From: UMGS1491 sp944380925
GTDB lineage: Bacteria; Bacillota; Clostridia; Oscillospirales; Acutalibacteraceae
Length of the DNA: 64,000 bases
Assembly (NCBI GenBank): GCA_944380925.1
Contig: CALWJD010000006.1
Location: 34,126-98,125, forward strand
Direction: 5' to 3'
Of the stretch, positions 49,796 to 58,354 are shown piece after piece. Numbering within the stretch: position 1 is the first letter of the stretch; each line of letters opens with the position of its first letter. Under the pieces are notes generated by a model. The model ran no database searches. It was not told the origin of the DNA and saw nothing but the letters and a program-made list of their open reading frames with translations. A program made the translations under genes and the position numbers.

Positions 49796-50764
49796 CTATA
49801 TGGATATATTAAGTGCATTTTCATAAAGCGCAATATTAAATTCTTTGGTTTGCGCCGTGGCATCATTTATATCTAAATCCATTATATTATCACATCTTGA
49901 AACAATTGCCCTGTTTTTGCGTCCGCTAAGCAATGCTTCTATGGCACGGCAACCCATAACGCTTGCCATAACACGATCTCTGAGGGTCGGTGAGCCGCCT
50001 CTTTGTACATGCCCTAAAATAGTACATCTTGCCTGTATGCCGGTTTCGTTTGATATTCTATCCGCTATTTCTTTTGAATTCACGCAATGTTCCGAAATTA
50101 TAACAATAAAATGCCTTTTACCCATACTTTGGGTATATTTTATTCTTTCTATAACATCTTTTTCCACATCACATTTTATTTCGGGAACTATTATTGCCGT
50201 TGCTCCGACCGCTATACCCGTATGAAGCGCTATATCTCCGCAATGACGTCCCATTACTTCCACTACACTGCATTTTTCGTGCGACTGAGCAGTATCTCTT
50301 ATTTTATCCACCATTTCCATGGCGGTATTCATTGCCGTATCAAACCCTATGGAATATTCACTGCACCCAACATCATTATCTATAGTGGCAGGAACAAAAA
50401 TACAATTTATGCCTTTACTTGATAACTTTTGCGCGCCTCTCAAAGTTCCATCTCCGCCGACTGCAATGACGGCATCTAAATTTGAGCTTTTACAAAAATC
50501 CACCGCTTGATTTAGCCCTTCATCGGTTTGGAATATCGGATCACGTGAACTATAAAGAATTGTTCCTCCCCTATGAATTATATCCGAAACAGTTCTTAGA
50601 TTCATTTCAATTTTATCGCCAATTCTAAGCCCCATATATCCACGTATTATGCCCCATACATTTATATCGTTACTTATTGCATATCTTGTTATAGCACGCA
50701 CAACCACATTCATTCCGGGTGCATCTCCGCCGCTTGTAAGGACAGCTATATTTTTTATGTTCAA
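49796..50764 (-). CDS. pfkA: PfkA, ATP-dependent 6-phosphofructokinase
   Basis: Key glycolytic enzyme. The 322-residue product has the ATP loop LTSGGDAPGMN near residue 9, GGDGTLRGA near residue 100, the catalytic PATIDNDV with TIDND near residue 125, MGRHCGDIAL and the C-terminal LGHVQRGGSPTLRDR. TTG 50764 is the best start: AGGAGG lies nine bases upstream and the protein begins MNIKNIAVLTSGG, as in other PfkA proteins. An ATG 30 bases upstream precedes the ribosome site. It follows ackA on the same strand, so glycolysis and acetate production are coupled in one transcript. Confidence 0.96.
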   Translation of the reverse strand: MNIKNIAVLTSGGDAPGMNVVVRAITRYAISNDINVWGIIRGYMGLRIGDKIEMNLRTVSDIIHRGGTILYSSRDPIFQTDEGLNQAVDFCKSSNLDAVIAVGGDGTLRGAQKLSSKGINCIFVPATIDNDVGCSEYSIGFDTAMNTAMEMVDKIRDTAQSHEKCSVVEVMGRHCGDIALHTGIAVGATAIIVPEIKCDVEKDVIERIKYTQSMGKRHFIVIISEHCVNSKEIADRISNETGIQARCTILGHVQRGGSPTLRDRVMASVMGCRAIEALLSGRKNRAIVSRCDNIMDLDINDATAQTKEFNIALYENALNISI

Positions 50765-50783
50765 AACTAAAGACCTCCTAAAT

Positions 50784-51992
50784 TTATTTTTCAAGCAAAC
50801 TTAGCGTATCTCTTGCAATAGATAATTCTTCATCGGTTGGAATAACAAAAACGTCCACGGAAGAATCGCTTAAAGAAATTCTTCCCTCTTTACCGCCTAC
50901 CATAAATTTATTTTTATTACTATCGATTTTAATGCCCATGAAATCCAGATTATTACATACACTTTCTCTGTGCATCCATTGATTTTCCCCTATGCCGCCC
51001 GTAAATATAAGTGCATCAAGACCTTTTAATACGGTGATATACGCCCCTATAAACTGTGTTATCTGGTAAACCATCATTTTATGGGCAAGTTTTGCGCGTT
51101 CGTTTCCTTGAGCTTCAGCTTCCGTAATTACTCTATCATCGCTGCAAAGTCCGGAAACGCCTAAAAGCCCAGATTTTTTATTAAGTATGCTATTAATTTG
51201 CGAAGCATTCATTTGCTCCCTTTCGGCAATACTTAAAATTACCGAAGGATCAATATCTCCCGAACGTGTACCCATCATAATTCCGCCAAGAGGAGTAAGC
51301 CCCATACTGGTTTCTACTGCCACTCCGTTGTTAATTGCGGTAATTGAAGAGCCGTTACCCAAATGGCAACTTATAATCTTTATATTATTAAAGTCTTTTT
51401 TTGCAAGTTCACAATACCTTTTCGAAACAAATTTATGAGAAGTCCCATGAAATCCATATTTTCTTATATTATATTTTTCATAATACTCATACGGTATAGG
51501 AAAAATGTAAGCTTCTTTGGGTATATCGGAATAAAACGAAGTATCAAACACGGCAACTTGCGGTATGGAATCACTCAAAAGTTCTCTGCAGGCTCTTATT
51601 CCCTCTAAATGTGCCGCATTATGAAGTGGCGCCAGTGGAATCAGCTTTTCTATTATCTTTTCAACTTCATCATCTATTATAGCAGGCTTACTAAAGTATT
51701 CTCCTCCGTGGACTACCCTATGCCCTACCGCATTTATTTCACCTATATCTTTAATAACGTCAAATTGATCATCTGTCAGCATATCTTCTATCCAAGAAAA
51801 AGCTTCTTTATGGTTTTTTATGTTTGAAACATCTTTTTCAAATTTTTTACCGGTTTTTGTGGTCTGTTTTATCTTGCTTTCGCCAAGGCCGATTCTTTCG
51901 CAAATTCCTTTTGCAAGGACTGTTTCGCTATTCATATCTATAAGCTGATACTTAAGCGAAGAACTTCCTGAATTCAAAACTAAAATATTCAT
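50784..51992 (-). CDS. ackA: AckA, acetate kinase
   Basis: Forms ATP and acetate from acetyl phosphate, the energy-yielding end of fermentation. The 402 residues contain the signature LVLNSGSSSLKYQL at the N-terminus, VVHGGEYF near residue 85, YGFHGTSHKFVS near residue 175, HLGNGSSI near residue 205 and FTGGIGENQW near residue 320. ATG 51992 follows AAAGGGGTGATT; a GTG nine bases earlier lies within that site. pta is not in the window. The gene is upstream of pfkA on the minus strand. Confidence 0.97.
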   Translation of the reverse strand: MNILVLNSGSSSLKYQLIDMNSETVLAKGICERIGLGESKIKQTTKTGKKFEKDVSNIKNHKEAFSWIEDMLTDDQFDVIKDIGEINAVGHRVVHGGEYFSKPAIIDDEVEKIIEKLIPLAPLHNAAHLEGIRACRELLSDSIPQVAVFDTSFYSDIPKEAYIFPIPYEYYEKYNIRKYGFHGTSHKFVSKRYCELAKKDFNNIKIISCHLGNGSSITAINNGVAVETSMGLTPLGGIMMGTRSGDIDPSVILSIAEREQMNASQINSILNKKSGLLGVSGLCSDDRVITEAEAQGNERAKLAHKMMVYQITQFIGAYITVLKGLDALIFTGGIGENQWMHRESVCNNLDFMGIKIDSNKNKFMVGGKEGRISLSDSSVDVFVIPTDEELSIARDTLSLLEK

Positions 51993-52027
51993 ACTAATCA
52001 CCCCTTTTATTTATTAAAACAATTACT

Positions 52028-52612
52028 TTATTTATTTACTTCCGATGTGCCTTTTTCACGCAAATAAGTTGCTTCCAGATCGGACATATGTACTTTTACG
52101 GCTAAAGGATATTTATCAAAAGCAAGGCTCATCGTGTTGCCTCCTGCTCTTGCGCTATCGTCAAACCCGCCCATATGCCACCTTATGGCCATAGCTTCGG
52201 CAGGTTTGAGCCTCATAAATCTTTCAATTAAAAAAACAGACTTTTCTCCATGTCCGTAAGGAAAAACATCTTCAACCATATAAAACGGAACTTGTTCCCA
52301 TGCACCCGTTACACTGTTTTTTACGTTTCTTGTAGAAACTTTGTAAAAATGTGACTTACAAATATCATGGAGCAATGTGCTTATTGTGGCGCTTTCAATA
52401 TTATCTGTTTCTTTATCAAAATGTTTATCCATCATTACTTTGTATACATTCAAACTATGCTTTAAAAGCCCCTCATGACACGCACAATGATACTTAGTAC
52501 TTGCCGGAGCAACAAAAAAATCCGTTGTCTCCATCCAGGAAAGCAGTTCTTGCGCCCCGTCCCTTTTGATATTTTCATTATATATATCAATAAACTCTTC
52601 TTTAAGTGACAT
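52028..52612 (-). CDS. HD-domain hydrolase
   Basis: A 194-residue protein with an HD-type metal site: H in HCACHEGLLKHSLNV (near residue 47), the HD pair in TLLHDICKSHFYK (near residue 85), and further His in AIRWHMGGFDD (near residue 147). The family hydrolyses nucleotides or phosphate esters; the closest types act on nucleotides or RNA, but I cannot narrow it. ATG 52612 follows GAAGGGAATT on its strand. It lies 36 bases upstream of ackA and may share its transcript. An uncommon Cys-rich insertion (HCACHE) sits beside the first histidine. Confidence 0.8.
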   Translation of the reverse strand: MSLKEEFIDIYNENIKRDGAQELLSWMETTDFFVAPASTKYHCACHEGLLKHSLNVYKVMMDKHFDKETDNIESATISTLLHDICKSHFYKVSTRNVKNSVTGAWEQVPFYMVEDVFPYGHGEKSVFLIERFMRLKPAEAMAIRWHMGGFDDSARAGGNTMSLAFDKYPLAVKVHMSDLEATYLREKGTSEVNK

Positions 52613-52752
52613 TTTTTAATTCCCTTCTTTATTTATTACTTGGCCTCCGGCACAATTATATCATTTTCTTTAATAATATGCCATTTTTTTGATATAGAAA
52701 ATGTATAAATGTTTTTTACTTGGCAATAATAAAAACTGGAGGTGCATTGAAA

Positions 52753-53556
52753 ATGAAAATGCCAAAAAACGAAGATAACAATTTTAAGAAAAATCTTGGT
52801 GAAACAAGAAAGCAGCACGGTAGTAACAAAAAAATTTATATTGCATTGGGCGCATGCCTTATCACGGTATCAGCTATTGCTTGGTCAACTTACCAAAGTA
52901 TTAATACGTTTGTTTCGCCTTTTAAAAATTCATCAGCTGCAAAATCATCAAACAAAGTTTCAAAAGATACTAATTTTAGCGCTGACAAAAACTCTATACT
53001 AAACGATAAAGATGACGAAAATTTAAGTTCTAAAAGCGGAAAATCCATACCTTATGGAAAGCAAAAAGAAAACAAATCCAAAAATCCAGAAAAAGCCACA
53101 GAAAAAGCACAGCCCGTTTCGGCTGCGCCCACAAATATTCAAGCTACGTATCCCGTAGACAGCAAAGAAGTTTTAAAAGAATTCAGCGATGGTAAACCAA
53201 TATATTCGGCAACCATGGGCGACTGGCGCACGCATGACGGCACTGATTTTAAAGCGGAAGTCGGTAGCAAAGTAAAAGCTATAGCCGACGGCGTCATAAA
53301 AGATGTTTACCAAGACCCATCATACGGAACAACCGTATCCATAGAACACGCTTCCGGATTTATTGCTTACTACTCCGGACTCGATGACAAGAAACTAATA
53401 GAAAAAGGCAAAAAAGTTAAATCCGGAGAAACGATAGGAATAATAGGAAAAGTCCCTTGTGAAGTATCCGAACCTGCTCACTTACATTTTTCGGTATTTA
53501 AAGACTCAAAGTTTATTAATCCCATGACAATATTAAAAACAAAACCCATTAATTAA
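52753..53556 (+). CDS. Membrane-anchored M23 (LytM-type) peptidase, SpoIIQ-like
   Basis: A 267-residue protein with a short cytoplasmic start, one membrane helix (about residues 30-50), a long polar linker rich in Ser and Lys, and a C-terminal LytM domain (about residues 155-260). The zinc ligands are present: THDGTDF (HxxxD) and PAHLHFSV (HxH), so unlike Bacillus SpoIIQ it could be an active endopeptidase. The size and topology match SpoIIQ, which bridges mother cell and forespore during engulfment; clostridial SpoIIQ also keeps its active site. GGAGGTG (52738-52744) serves ATG 52753 or TTG 52747. The neighbouring Spo0A-like gene supports, but does not prove, a sporulation role. Confidence 0.8.
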   Translation: MKMPKNEDNNFKKNLGETRKQHGSNKKIYIALGACLITVSAIAWSTYQSINTFVSPFKNSSAAKSSNKVSKDTNFSADKNSILNDKDDENLSSKSGKSIPYGKQKENKSKNPEKATEKAQPVSAAPTNIQATYPVDSKEVLKEFSDGKPIYSATMGDWRTHDGTDFKAEVGSKVKAIADGVIKDVYQDPSYGTTVSIEHASGFIAYYSGLDDKKLIEKGKKVKSGETIGIIGKVPCEVSEPAHLHFSVFKDSKFINPMTILKTKPIN

Positions 53557-53654
53557 ATTTTTTTCTATCAAACAAAATGAATTCGTTGTTTAAAAAATTA
53601 TATACGTATGAATTGTTTTCTATGTGTTCTCAAATTTAATATACGCTATTTAAA

Positions 53655-54410
53655 CTAAATAAGATTGTTTATTTCTTCAATCACAAGTTTTTCTTTTAAT
53701 GTGGAAAGAAAAGTTGAATTACTCGGCACATCCTTGCAAAAATGAAAAATTTTTATAAATTCATCGCTTTTAGTAAGTGTCGCCCTTTTTATCGCATTTC
53801 TTATAGATGCTTCAACGCATTTTAAAGATGTCCCATGCGTTTCTGCAATTTTTCCGTAAACTTCACTTAAAAACACAATTTTATTTGAATTTATCATATA
53901 ATCAATTGCTTCTTCAATGTAGGTGTACCCCAGTATATTTGTGGGTATTCCGAAAGATTGCAACAAACTTTTTATTTTTACTTTTCTTTCCATATCATAA
54001 GAGATTGTCTTGGATTTATCCCTGCACACCATAAATATGGCATCTTGTAATAGCGATAGTATAATCGGCTTTTTAATATAATAGTCTATCCCAAGTCTAA
54101 ACGATTCTTCCAAAACACTTACGTCATCTGTATATGAGGTTACAATAATCTTCGGTTTACTATCTTTAATGTTTGAGTTGATGATTTCTAAAACTTTAAT
54201 ATCACTTATATCTGTTGCCAAGAAATCTGTTATAACAACATCGGGTTTATAAAATTTAATCTCGGATATTATGTCAAATCCGCTTGTAAAAAAGGCGCAT
54301 ATACTTATATTTGGATCACGACTTAAAAAATCGAGTAGCGCTCTCCTTATGTTTACCTCATCTTCCACTATCAATACTTTTATTTTCTTATTTTTTTGAT
54401 CTTCCAACAC
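53655..54410 (-). CDS. Spo0A-like response regulator (diverged paralog)
   Basis: A 251-residue two-domain regulator. The receiver domain has the acidic pair in LIVEDEVNIRR, the phosphorylatable Asp in VVITDFLATD, the Thr/Ser region VTSYTDD and the Lys in YYIKKPI. The C-terminal half matches the Spo0A DNA-binding domain in register: SFGIPTNILGYTYIEEAIDYM, VYGKIAETHGTSLKCVEASIRNAIKRA and PSNSTFLSTLKEKL. The usual recognition-helix sequence TPSRVERAIRHAIE becomes TSLKCVEASIRNAIK, so contacts with the 0A box may differ. Spo0A normally lies beside spoIVB, which is absent here, so this is probably a second copy. It is divergent from the small gene at 54591. Confidence 0.75.
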   Translation of the reverse strand: MLEDQKNKKIKVLIVEDEVNIRRALLDFLSRDPNISICAFFTSGFDIISEIKFYKPDVVITDFLATDISDIKVLEIINSNIKDSKPKIIVTSYTDDVSVLEESFRLGIDYYIKKPIILSLLQDAIFMVCRDKSKTISYDMERKVKIKSLLQSFGIPTNILGYTYIEEAIDYMINSNKIVFLSEVYGKIAETHGTSLKCVEASIRNAIKRATLTKSDEFIKIFHFCKDVPSNSTFLSTLKEKLVIEEINNLI

Positions 54411-54590
54411 TTAATACCCATCCTAATTAAATAATTCGTGTGATTTAAAATCACATTTTAAATTATATTAATTACTAAACAAAAAATCAATAAGAAATTT
54501 AAAAATATTTTATTAATCTTAATTTACACAACAGATTTATCAAAACTCAGAAAATACAATATAAATTAAACAAAATAAAGGAGCGTAAAA

Positions 54591-54755
54591 ATGCATTTCC
54601 CCACCCCACGTTATAATTTGTTTCATATGGCAAAACGCAATAATACAAATAAAGAAACGATTTTAAGCATGCAAGCCGACACATTAAAATCACAAATAGA
54701 AAAGCTTGCTCAAAATCACTATATTAATTTAAAAAATTCTGATTCACATCCTTAA
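54591..54755 (+). CDS. Small 54-residue protein, unknown
   Basis: A short gene with an excellent AAAGGAG ribosome site seven bases before ATG 54591. The product starts MHFPTPRYNLFHMAKRNN and ends with a helical DTLKSQIEKLAQNHYINLKN segment and a polar tail. I do not recognise it. The SQ-x9-Y spacing in the helix faintly recalls the SQxLDxLIxxY motif of Spo0E-type phosphatases, which act on phosphorylated Spo0A, but the LD pair is missing. It is transcribed away from the Spo0A-like gene, with 180 AT-rich bases between them that must hold both promoters. Existence as a gene is likely; function is unknown. Confidence 0.6.
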   Translation: MHFPTPRYNLFHMAKRNNTNKETILSMQADTLKSQIEKLAQNHYINLKNSDSHP

Positions 54756-54831
54756 AAACAGTCTTTTAAATAGTCAAAGCCTTTCCTTTACATTGCAATA
54801 CTAAAAGTCGCGTTGAAACAGGAGATTGGCC

Positions 54832-54860
54832 TTGACAAATTCGTGATATGATGCTATAAT
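54832..54860 (+). promoter_or_regulatory. Consensus sigma-A promoter for the beta-lactamase-fold gene
   Basis: TTGACA (54832-54837) and TATAAT (54855-54860), both perfect, with the optimal 17-base spacer, 30 bases upstream of ATG 54890. It predicts strong constitutive transcription. Confidence 0.88.
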
Positions 54861-54889
54861 AATATTATTGAATATGGAAGGAAGTTTTT

Positions 54890-56410
54890 ATGAAAGCAAT
54901 AAAAAAACTAGCTTTATTCGCCACCGCCGGTAGCGTTTTTTTTGCGCCAATAAGCTGTCTGGCTACATCCGAAAATAATGCCGTAGATTCTAAGCATTAC
55001 GATTTTGTAACACCATCCGGTATTAAATCCCAAAATATTGAATCTGCCATAGATGATCTTATGAGCAAATTTATAAATAAAAATATTTCCGGAGCGCAAG
55101 TATCTGTAACGAAAGACGGGAAAGAAGTTTTTTCAAAAGGGTATGGGCTGGCCAGCCGCAAAACACAAACAACGGTTGATACCAATACGTCATTTAACTA
55201 CGCCTCTGTAAGTAAATTGTTCATATGGGTATCGGCAATGCAACTTGTCGAGCAAGGAAAGCTTGATCTTAATAAAGATATTAGAACATATTTACCTAAG
55301 GGTTATCCTTTACATATAACATCAAAAAAACCTGTAACATTTTTAAATCTCATGAACCACAATGCAGGTTTCGAAGCGTATTGGACTCATTACAGCGGTT
55401 CAGGGATGTCTCGCGATTTTTCATCACTCGAAGAAGCCGTGCGCAAATGCTACAGCACTGTTCAGTGCTTTGAGCCCGGTGAATTTCAGGGTTATTCCAA
55501 TGTTGGCGCAAACTTAGGGGCGCTGATTATTGAAAAAATATCCAAAACTCCATACCTTGAGTATGTAGAAAAAAACATCTTTAAACCATGTAATATGAAT
55601 ACATGTTATCCGGAAAGAAAACCGATAGAAAAAGTTATGGAAAACAAAGCGGTAGGGTACCGCTTTAATGGGAAAAAATTCAAGTTAACTACTGTATATA
55701 GCGGAGATTGGCTTTACCCTTCGGGATCAGCAGTCGGAACAGCAAATGATTTATCAAAATTTGCAAAAGCGCTTATGCCCGCAAAAGGCAAAAAATCCCC
55801 ACTTTTTAAGAATAATAAAACTTTAGAAGAAATGTTTAAAATATCCTATACACCCACAGGAAAAGATTTGTTTTCCATGCATCACGGATTTTGGGGACCA
55901 AACGGAAATTATAGCGGGGTTGGTCACACGGGATGTGTTAATGGCATGGTTTCACATTTTGTAATAGTTCCTAAAGAGAGATTTTCCGTTGCAGTTTTAG
56001 TTAACGATGAAAATGGATGGGATATTGCTTACGGTGTAACTTCACTTTTGACAGGTAGTGAGTATAACAAAAACCGCCCCAAATTCGATAAAGTAAACAC
56101 AAAAACACTTGAGGGCAGTTATGTACACGCCAGAACAAGGTTTGCAAATAGAACAAGAGACTTTGATTTAATTAATGTGAAGAGTTTAGAAAACGGACAA
56201 GATATAGAGTTAAAAGCAAATAATAATTCCCAGATTTATCGCCAAATAAGACCATATTTATTTGAAAATATTACGTCTGCTCACGGCATTGATTATAAGT
56301 CGAAGATTTACTTTAAAATTAAAAATGGATCAGTTGAAAAAATAGTAACATTTAAAAATGATTTGATTCCAATTTCTAAATTAAAAAAATTCAGAAGCAA
56401 ATTTAACTAA
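54890..56410 (+). CDS. Secreted serine hydrolase of the beta-lactamase/AmpC-EstB fold
   Basis: A 506-residue exported protein. An N-terminal signal (KKLALFATAGSVFFAPISCLA) precedes a serine beta-lactamase-fold domain. The catalytic SxxK is in YASVSKLFIW near residue 107, the YxN motif in YSNVGANLG near residue 207 and the third motif HTG in GVGHTGCVNG near residue 348. A C-terminal extension of about 120 residues (from NTKTLEGSY) resembles the beta-barrel add-ons of such hydrolases. The family includes DD-peptidases, esterases and D-amino-acid peptidases, and true beta-lactamase activity is not implied. A near-perfect promoter drives it, and a terminator with an eleven-base C run follows. Confidence 0.85.
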   Translation: MKAIKKLALFATAGSVFFAPISCLATSENNAVDSKHYDFVTPSGIKSQNIESAIDDLMSKFINKNISGAQVSVTKDGKEVFSKGYGLASRKTQTTVDTNTSFNYASVSKLFIWVSAMQLVEQGKLDLNKDIRTYLPKGYPLHITSKKPVTFLNLMNHNAGFEAYWTHYSGSGMSRDFSSLEEAVRKCYSTVQCFEPGEFQGYSNVGANLGALIIEKISKTPYLEYVEKNIFKPCNMNTCYPERKPIEKVMENKAVGYRFNGKKFKLTTVYSGDWLYPSGSAVGTANDLSKFAKALMPAKGKKSPLFKNNKTLEEMFKISYTPTGKDLFSMHHGFWGPNGNYSGVGHTGCVNGMVSHFVIVPKERFSVAVLVNDENGWDIAYGVTSLLTGSEYNKNRPKFDKVNTKTLEGSYVHARTRFANRTRDFDLINVKSLENGQDIELKANNNSQIYRQIRPYLFENITSAHGIDYKSKIYFKIKNGSVEKIVTFKNDLIPISKLKKFRSKFN

Positions 56411-56487
56411 CTGAAACAACAGGTATTACGAATAGTTTACATACTCAAACATTTATGCATAAGGTCTTTGAAAATATATGGCCTAAT

Positions 56488-56525
56488 AATCCCCCCCCCC
56501 CAGCCTAGCCGGGGGGGATTTCTTT
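56488..56525 (+). terminator. Rho-independent terminator with an eleven-C run
   Basis: AATCCCCCCC pairs with GGGGGGGATT (56511-56520) and is followed by TCTTT. The left side is a homopolymer of eleven C (56491-56501) against seven G, so the pairing can slide. Confidence 0.75.
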
Positions 56526-56858
56526 GGCGGGCAAAACCCTATTTTACCAACCGCCTCCTCCCTCACCTTGAACTATAAAAATGCCTATTACGCAATAACA
56601 AGTTATTACGGATACCATTTTCACATATCAATAATTGTGCTATACGTGTAATAAAATGTGCTTAATTAGTGACACCTGCATATTTCGATGATTGATTTGC
56701 AAAATTCTATAAAATATAATACATGTATATGCAAAAATGTGTCCATGTATAGTCTCGAGATACAATTAAAAAATTTGATTTCGAAAGCGTGTAAGACGTT
56801 TACACGAAGTTAAAATTTGCGGTATTAAATTGCCAAAAGCCATTGGGATTATATATAA

Positions 56859-56887
56859 TTGATATAAATTCGAATATTCTGTATCTA
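56859..56887 (+). promoter_or_regulatory. Candidate promoter of the CPBP gene cluster
   Basis: TTGATA (56859-56864) and TATCTA (56882-56887) are 17 bases apart, just upstream of the AAAGAGG ribosome site. Confidence 0.55.
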
Positions 56888-56909
56888 ATTTTTACAAAGA
56901 GGTAAAATT

Positions 56910-57584
56910 ATGGAAAATTTAAAGTCAAGAAAATTGAGTTTTGGCAAAGTAATATTTTCAATGGCAGTAATAATGCTCTTTTGGACAATATTTTGGTATC
57001 CGTTTGAGTATTTTGTGTTTCCAAGAGATTTGAGCACAACAATTAATAATTTAATCGAAATCAGTCGTGAATACTTAAGAATGCTACCTGCAGTTTTATT
57101 CTTTATTTACTACAAGAATAGCATCAAAACTAATTTTAAAGAGATGTTTTCGCTTAAATTTAATTACAAATGGTTCTTTATTGTTTTACTATTTTGTATA
57201 GCTTATCCATGTGCGGTTTCTTATTTTACAAATGGCAAAATTTACTCTAATCCTCCAGAAAGAGTGTTATATGAAGTTGTTTTATGGCTCAGTTTAGGGC
57301 TTTGCCAAGAGTTTGTTTTCAGGGGCTGGAGTTATAATGCTTTTAAAGAGGTAACTTCGCAAAGGAATGCCGTTATAATTCAGAGTGCGTTTTTTTCGGC
57401 GAGCCATTGGTTTGCACATTTCTTTATGCTTTTTGACAACAAGTTTAATCTTGCAAATTTTATTTCAGTTACGATTTTTACATTTGTTTTCGGAGTAGCA
57501 ATGTGCATCTTTATGATTAAAACAAAAAATAAATCTATCGTACCACTTATTATTTTTCACGCCGTTTGGGACTTTTTAGGTTAG
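56910..57584 (+). CDS. CPBP-family intramembrane protein (Abi/CAAX protease type), atypical first motif
   Basis: A 224-residue membrane protein with about six to eight helices. The family's three motifs are present in order: LCQEFVFRGW (normally EExxxR), FFSASH (FxxxH) and FHAVWD (HxxxD/N). The first Glu of the EE pair is Gln here, so proteolytic activity is doubtful. Bacterial CPBP proteins act in bacteriocin self-immunity, surface protein processing or unknown roles. It is the first of five same-direction genes (CPBP, CPBP, GNAT, NUDIX, nitrilase). The ribosome site AAAGAGG precedes ATG 56910. Confidence 0.84.
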   Translation: MENLKSRKLSFGKVIFSMAVIMLFWTIFWYPFEYFVFPRDLSTTINNLIEISREYLRMLPAVLFFIYYKNSIKTNFKEMFSLKFNYKWFFIVLLFCIAYPCAVSYFTNGKIYSNPPERVLYEVVLWLSLGLCQEFVFRGWSYNAFKEVTSQRNAVIIQSAFFSASHWFAHFFMLFDNKFNLANFISVTIFTFVFGVAMCIFMIKTKNKSIVPLIIFHAVWDFLG

Positions 57585-57623
57585 TAGCGTCTATGAATTG
57601 AAAAGGAAAGGAAGTTTATATTT

Positions 57624-58340
57624 ATGATTAATATTAAAACTAGCAGAAAATCTTTGATAACAACTGTGTTCATACATTTTATTATTTTTGATGCTTTGTA
57701 TACTCTACCATTTCTTCTTGGACATAGTTTATTTCCAGCTCTTAGTATAAAAGGACTAAATTTCCCGATAGAAAGATGGCTTGTATGGGTAGTACCATGC
57801 GTAATACTAACGATAGTGTTTAAAGATGATTTATACATAGGTTTTAAAGATATGTTTACTAATAAAGTAAAGTGGAAAACACTAGCATGGTGTATATTGC
57901 CATTAATGACTTTTTATATAGTTAGTGTTTTGGTGTCTCAATATACGGGATTTGGAGGAATCGGGAAAGTAGTATATTTTGATAACATAAATGAAATGTG
58001 GGCTAAACTTTCGCAAGAGGCTTGGGTTTCACTTACGGTACCTGCGATTCCGGAAGAAATGGTTTTTAGAGCATGGATACAAAACGCATTAATTGGTAAG
58101 TCACCTAGTAAGAAAAGATTAATATTATCGTTTGTCATAACCAACATATTGTTTGTGATAATACATTTATCTTATTATTTTTATCGTGGATATCCTTTGG
58201 CAAGAATGTTAACAGAAGGTTTTTGCGTATTTGTCATGGGAAGTGTTTTTGGTCTAATGTTTTATAAGTCTAAAAATATACTTGTGCCGATATTTGCACA
58301 CTGTTTTGTCGATACCATCTCATTTGCATTTTTTAGCTGA
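57624..58340 (+). CDS. CPBP-family intramembrane protease
   Basis: A 238-residue membrane protein of the same superfamily as its neighbour, but with an intact first motif: PEEMVFRAW (EExxxR), LFVIIH (FxxxH) and FAHCFVD (HxxxD). It therefore has the full glutamate/histidine set expected for an active protease. Sequence similarity to the upstream copy is low outside the motifs, so they are not recent duplicates. The stop overlaps the region carrying the ribosome site of the GNAT gene. Substrate unknown. Confidence 0.86.
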   Translation: MINIKTSRKSLITTVFIHFIIFDALYTLPFLLGHSLFPALSIKGLNFPIERWLVWVVPCVILTIVFKDDLYIGFKDMFTNKVKWKTLAWCILPLMTFYIVSVLVSQYTGFGGIGKVVYFDNINEMWAKLSQEAWVSLTVPAIPEEMVFRAWIQNALIGKSPSKKRLILSFVITNILFVIIHLSYYFYRGYPLARMLTEGFCVFVMGSVFGLMFYKSKNILVPIFAHCFVDTISFAFFS

Positions 58341-58354
58341 TGTGGAGGAAAACA

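Larger units (their letters stand above)
56411..56909. other. 500-base region without a gene
   Basis: It holds the C-tract terminator, a pyrimidine-rich stretch (CCTCCTCCCTCACCTT, near 56550), a seven-pair dyad CGTGTAA/TTACACG (56788-56806) and the promoter at 56859. No coding frame with a ribosome site was found. Confidence 0.6.

Noticed and set aside
52636..52818. A 60-codon minus-strand frame opposite the M23 peptidase start
   Set aside because: It is antisense to a clear ribosome site and coding start, and its composition is that of an AT-rich shadow frame.
56540..56570. Pyrimidine-rich stretch resembling anti-Shine-Dalgarno sequence, as a possible regulatory small RNA
   Set aside because: No promoter, hairpin or terminator frames it, and short pyrimidine runs of this kind arise easily by chance.
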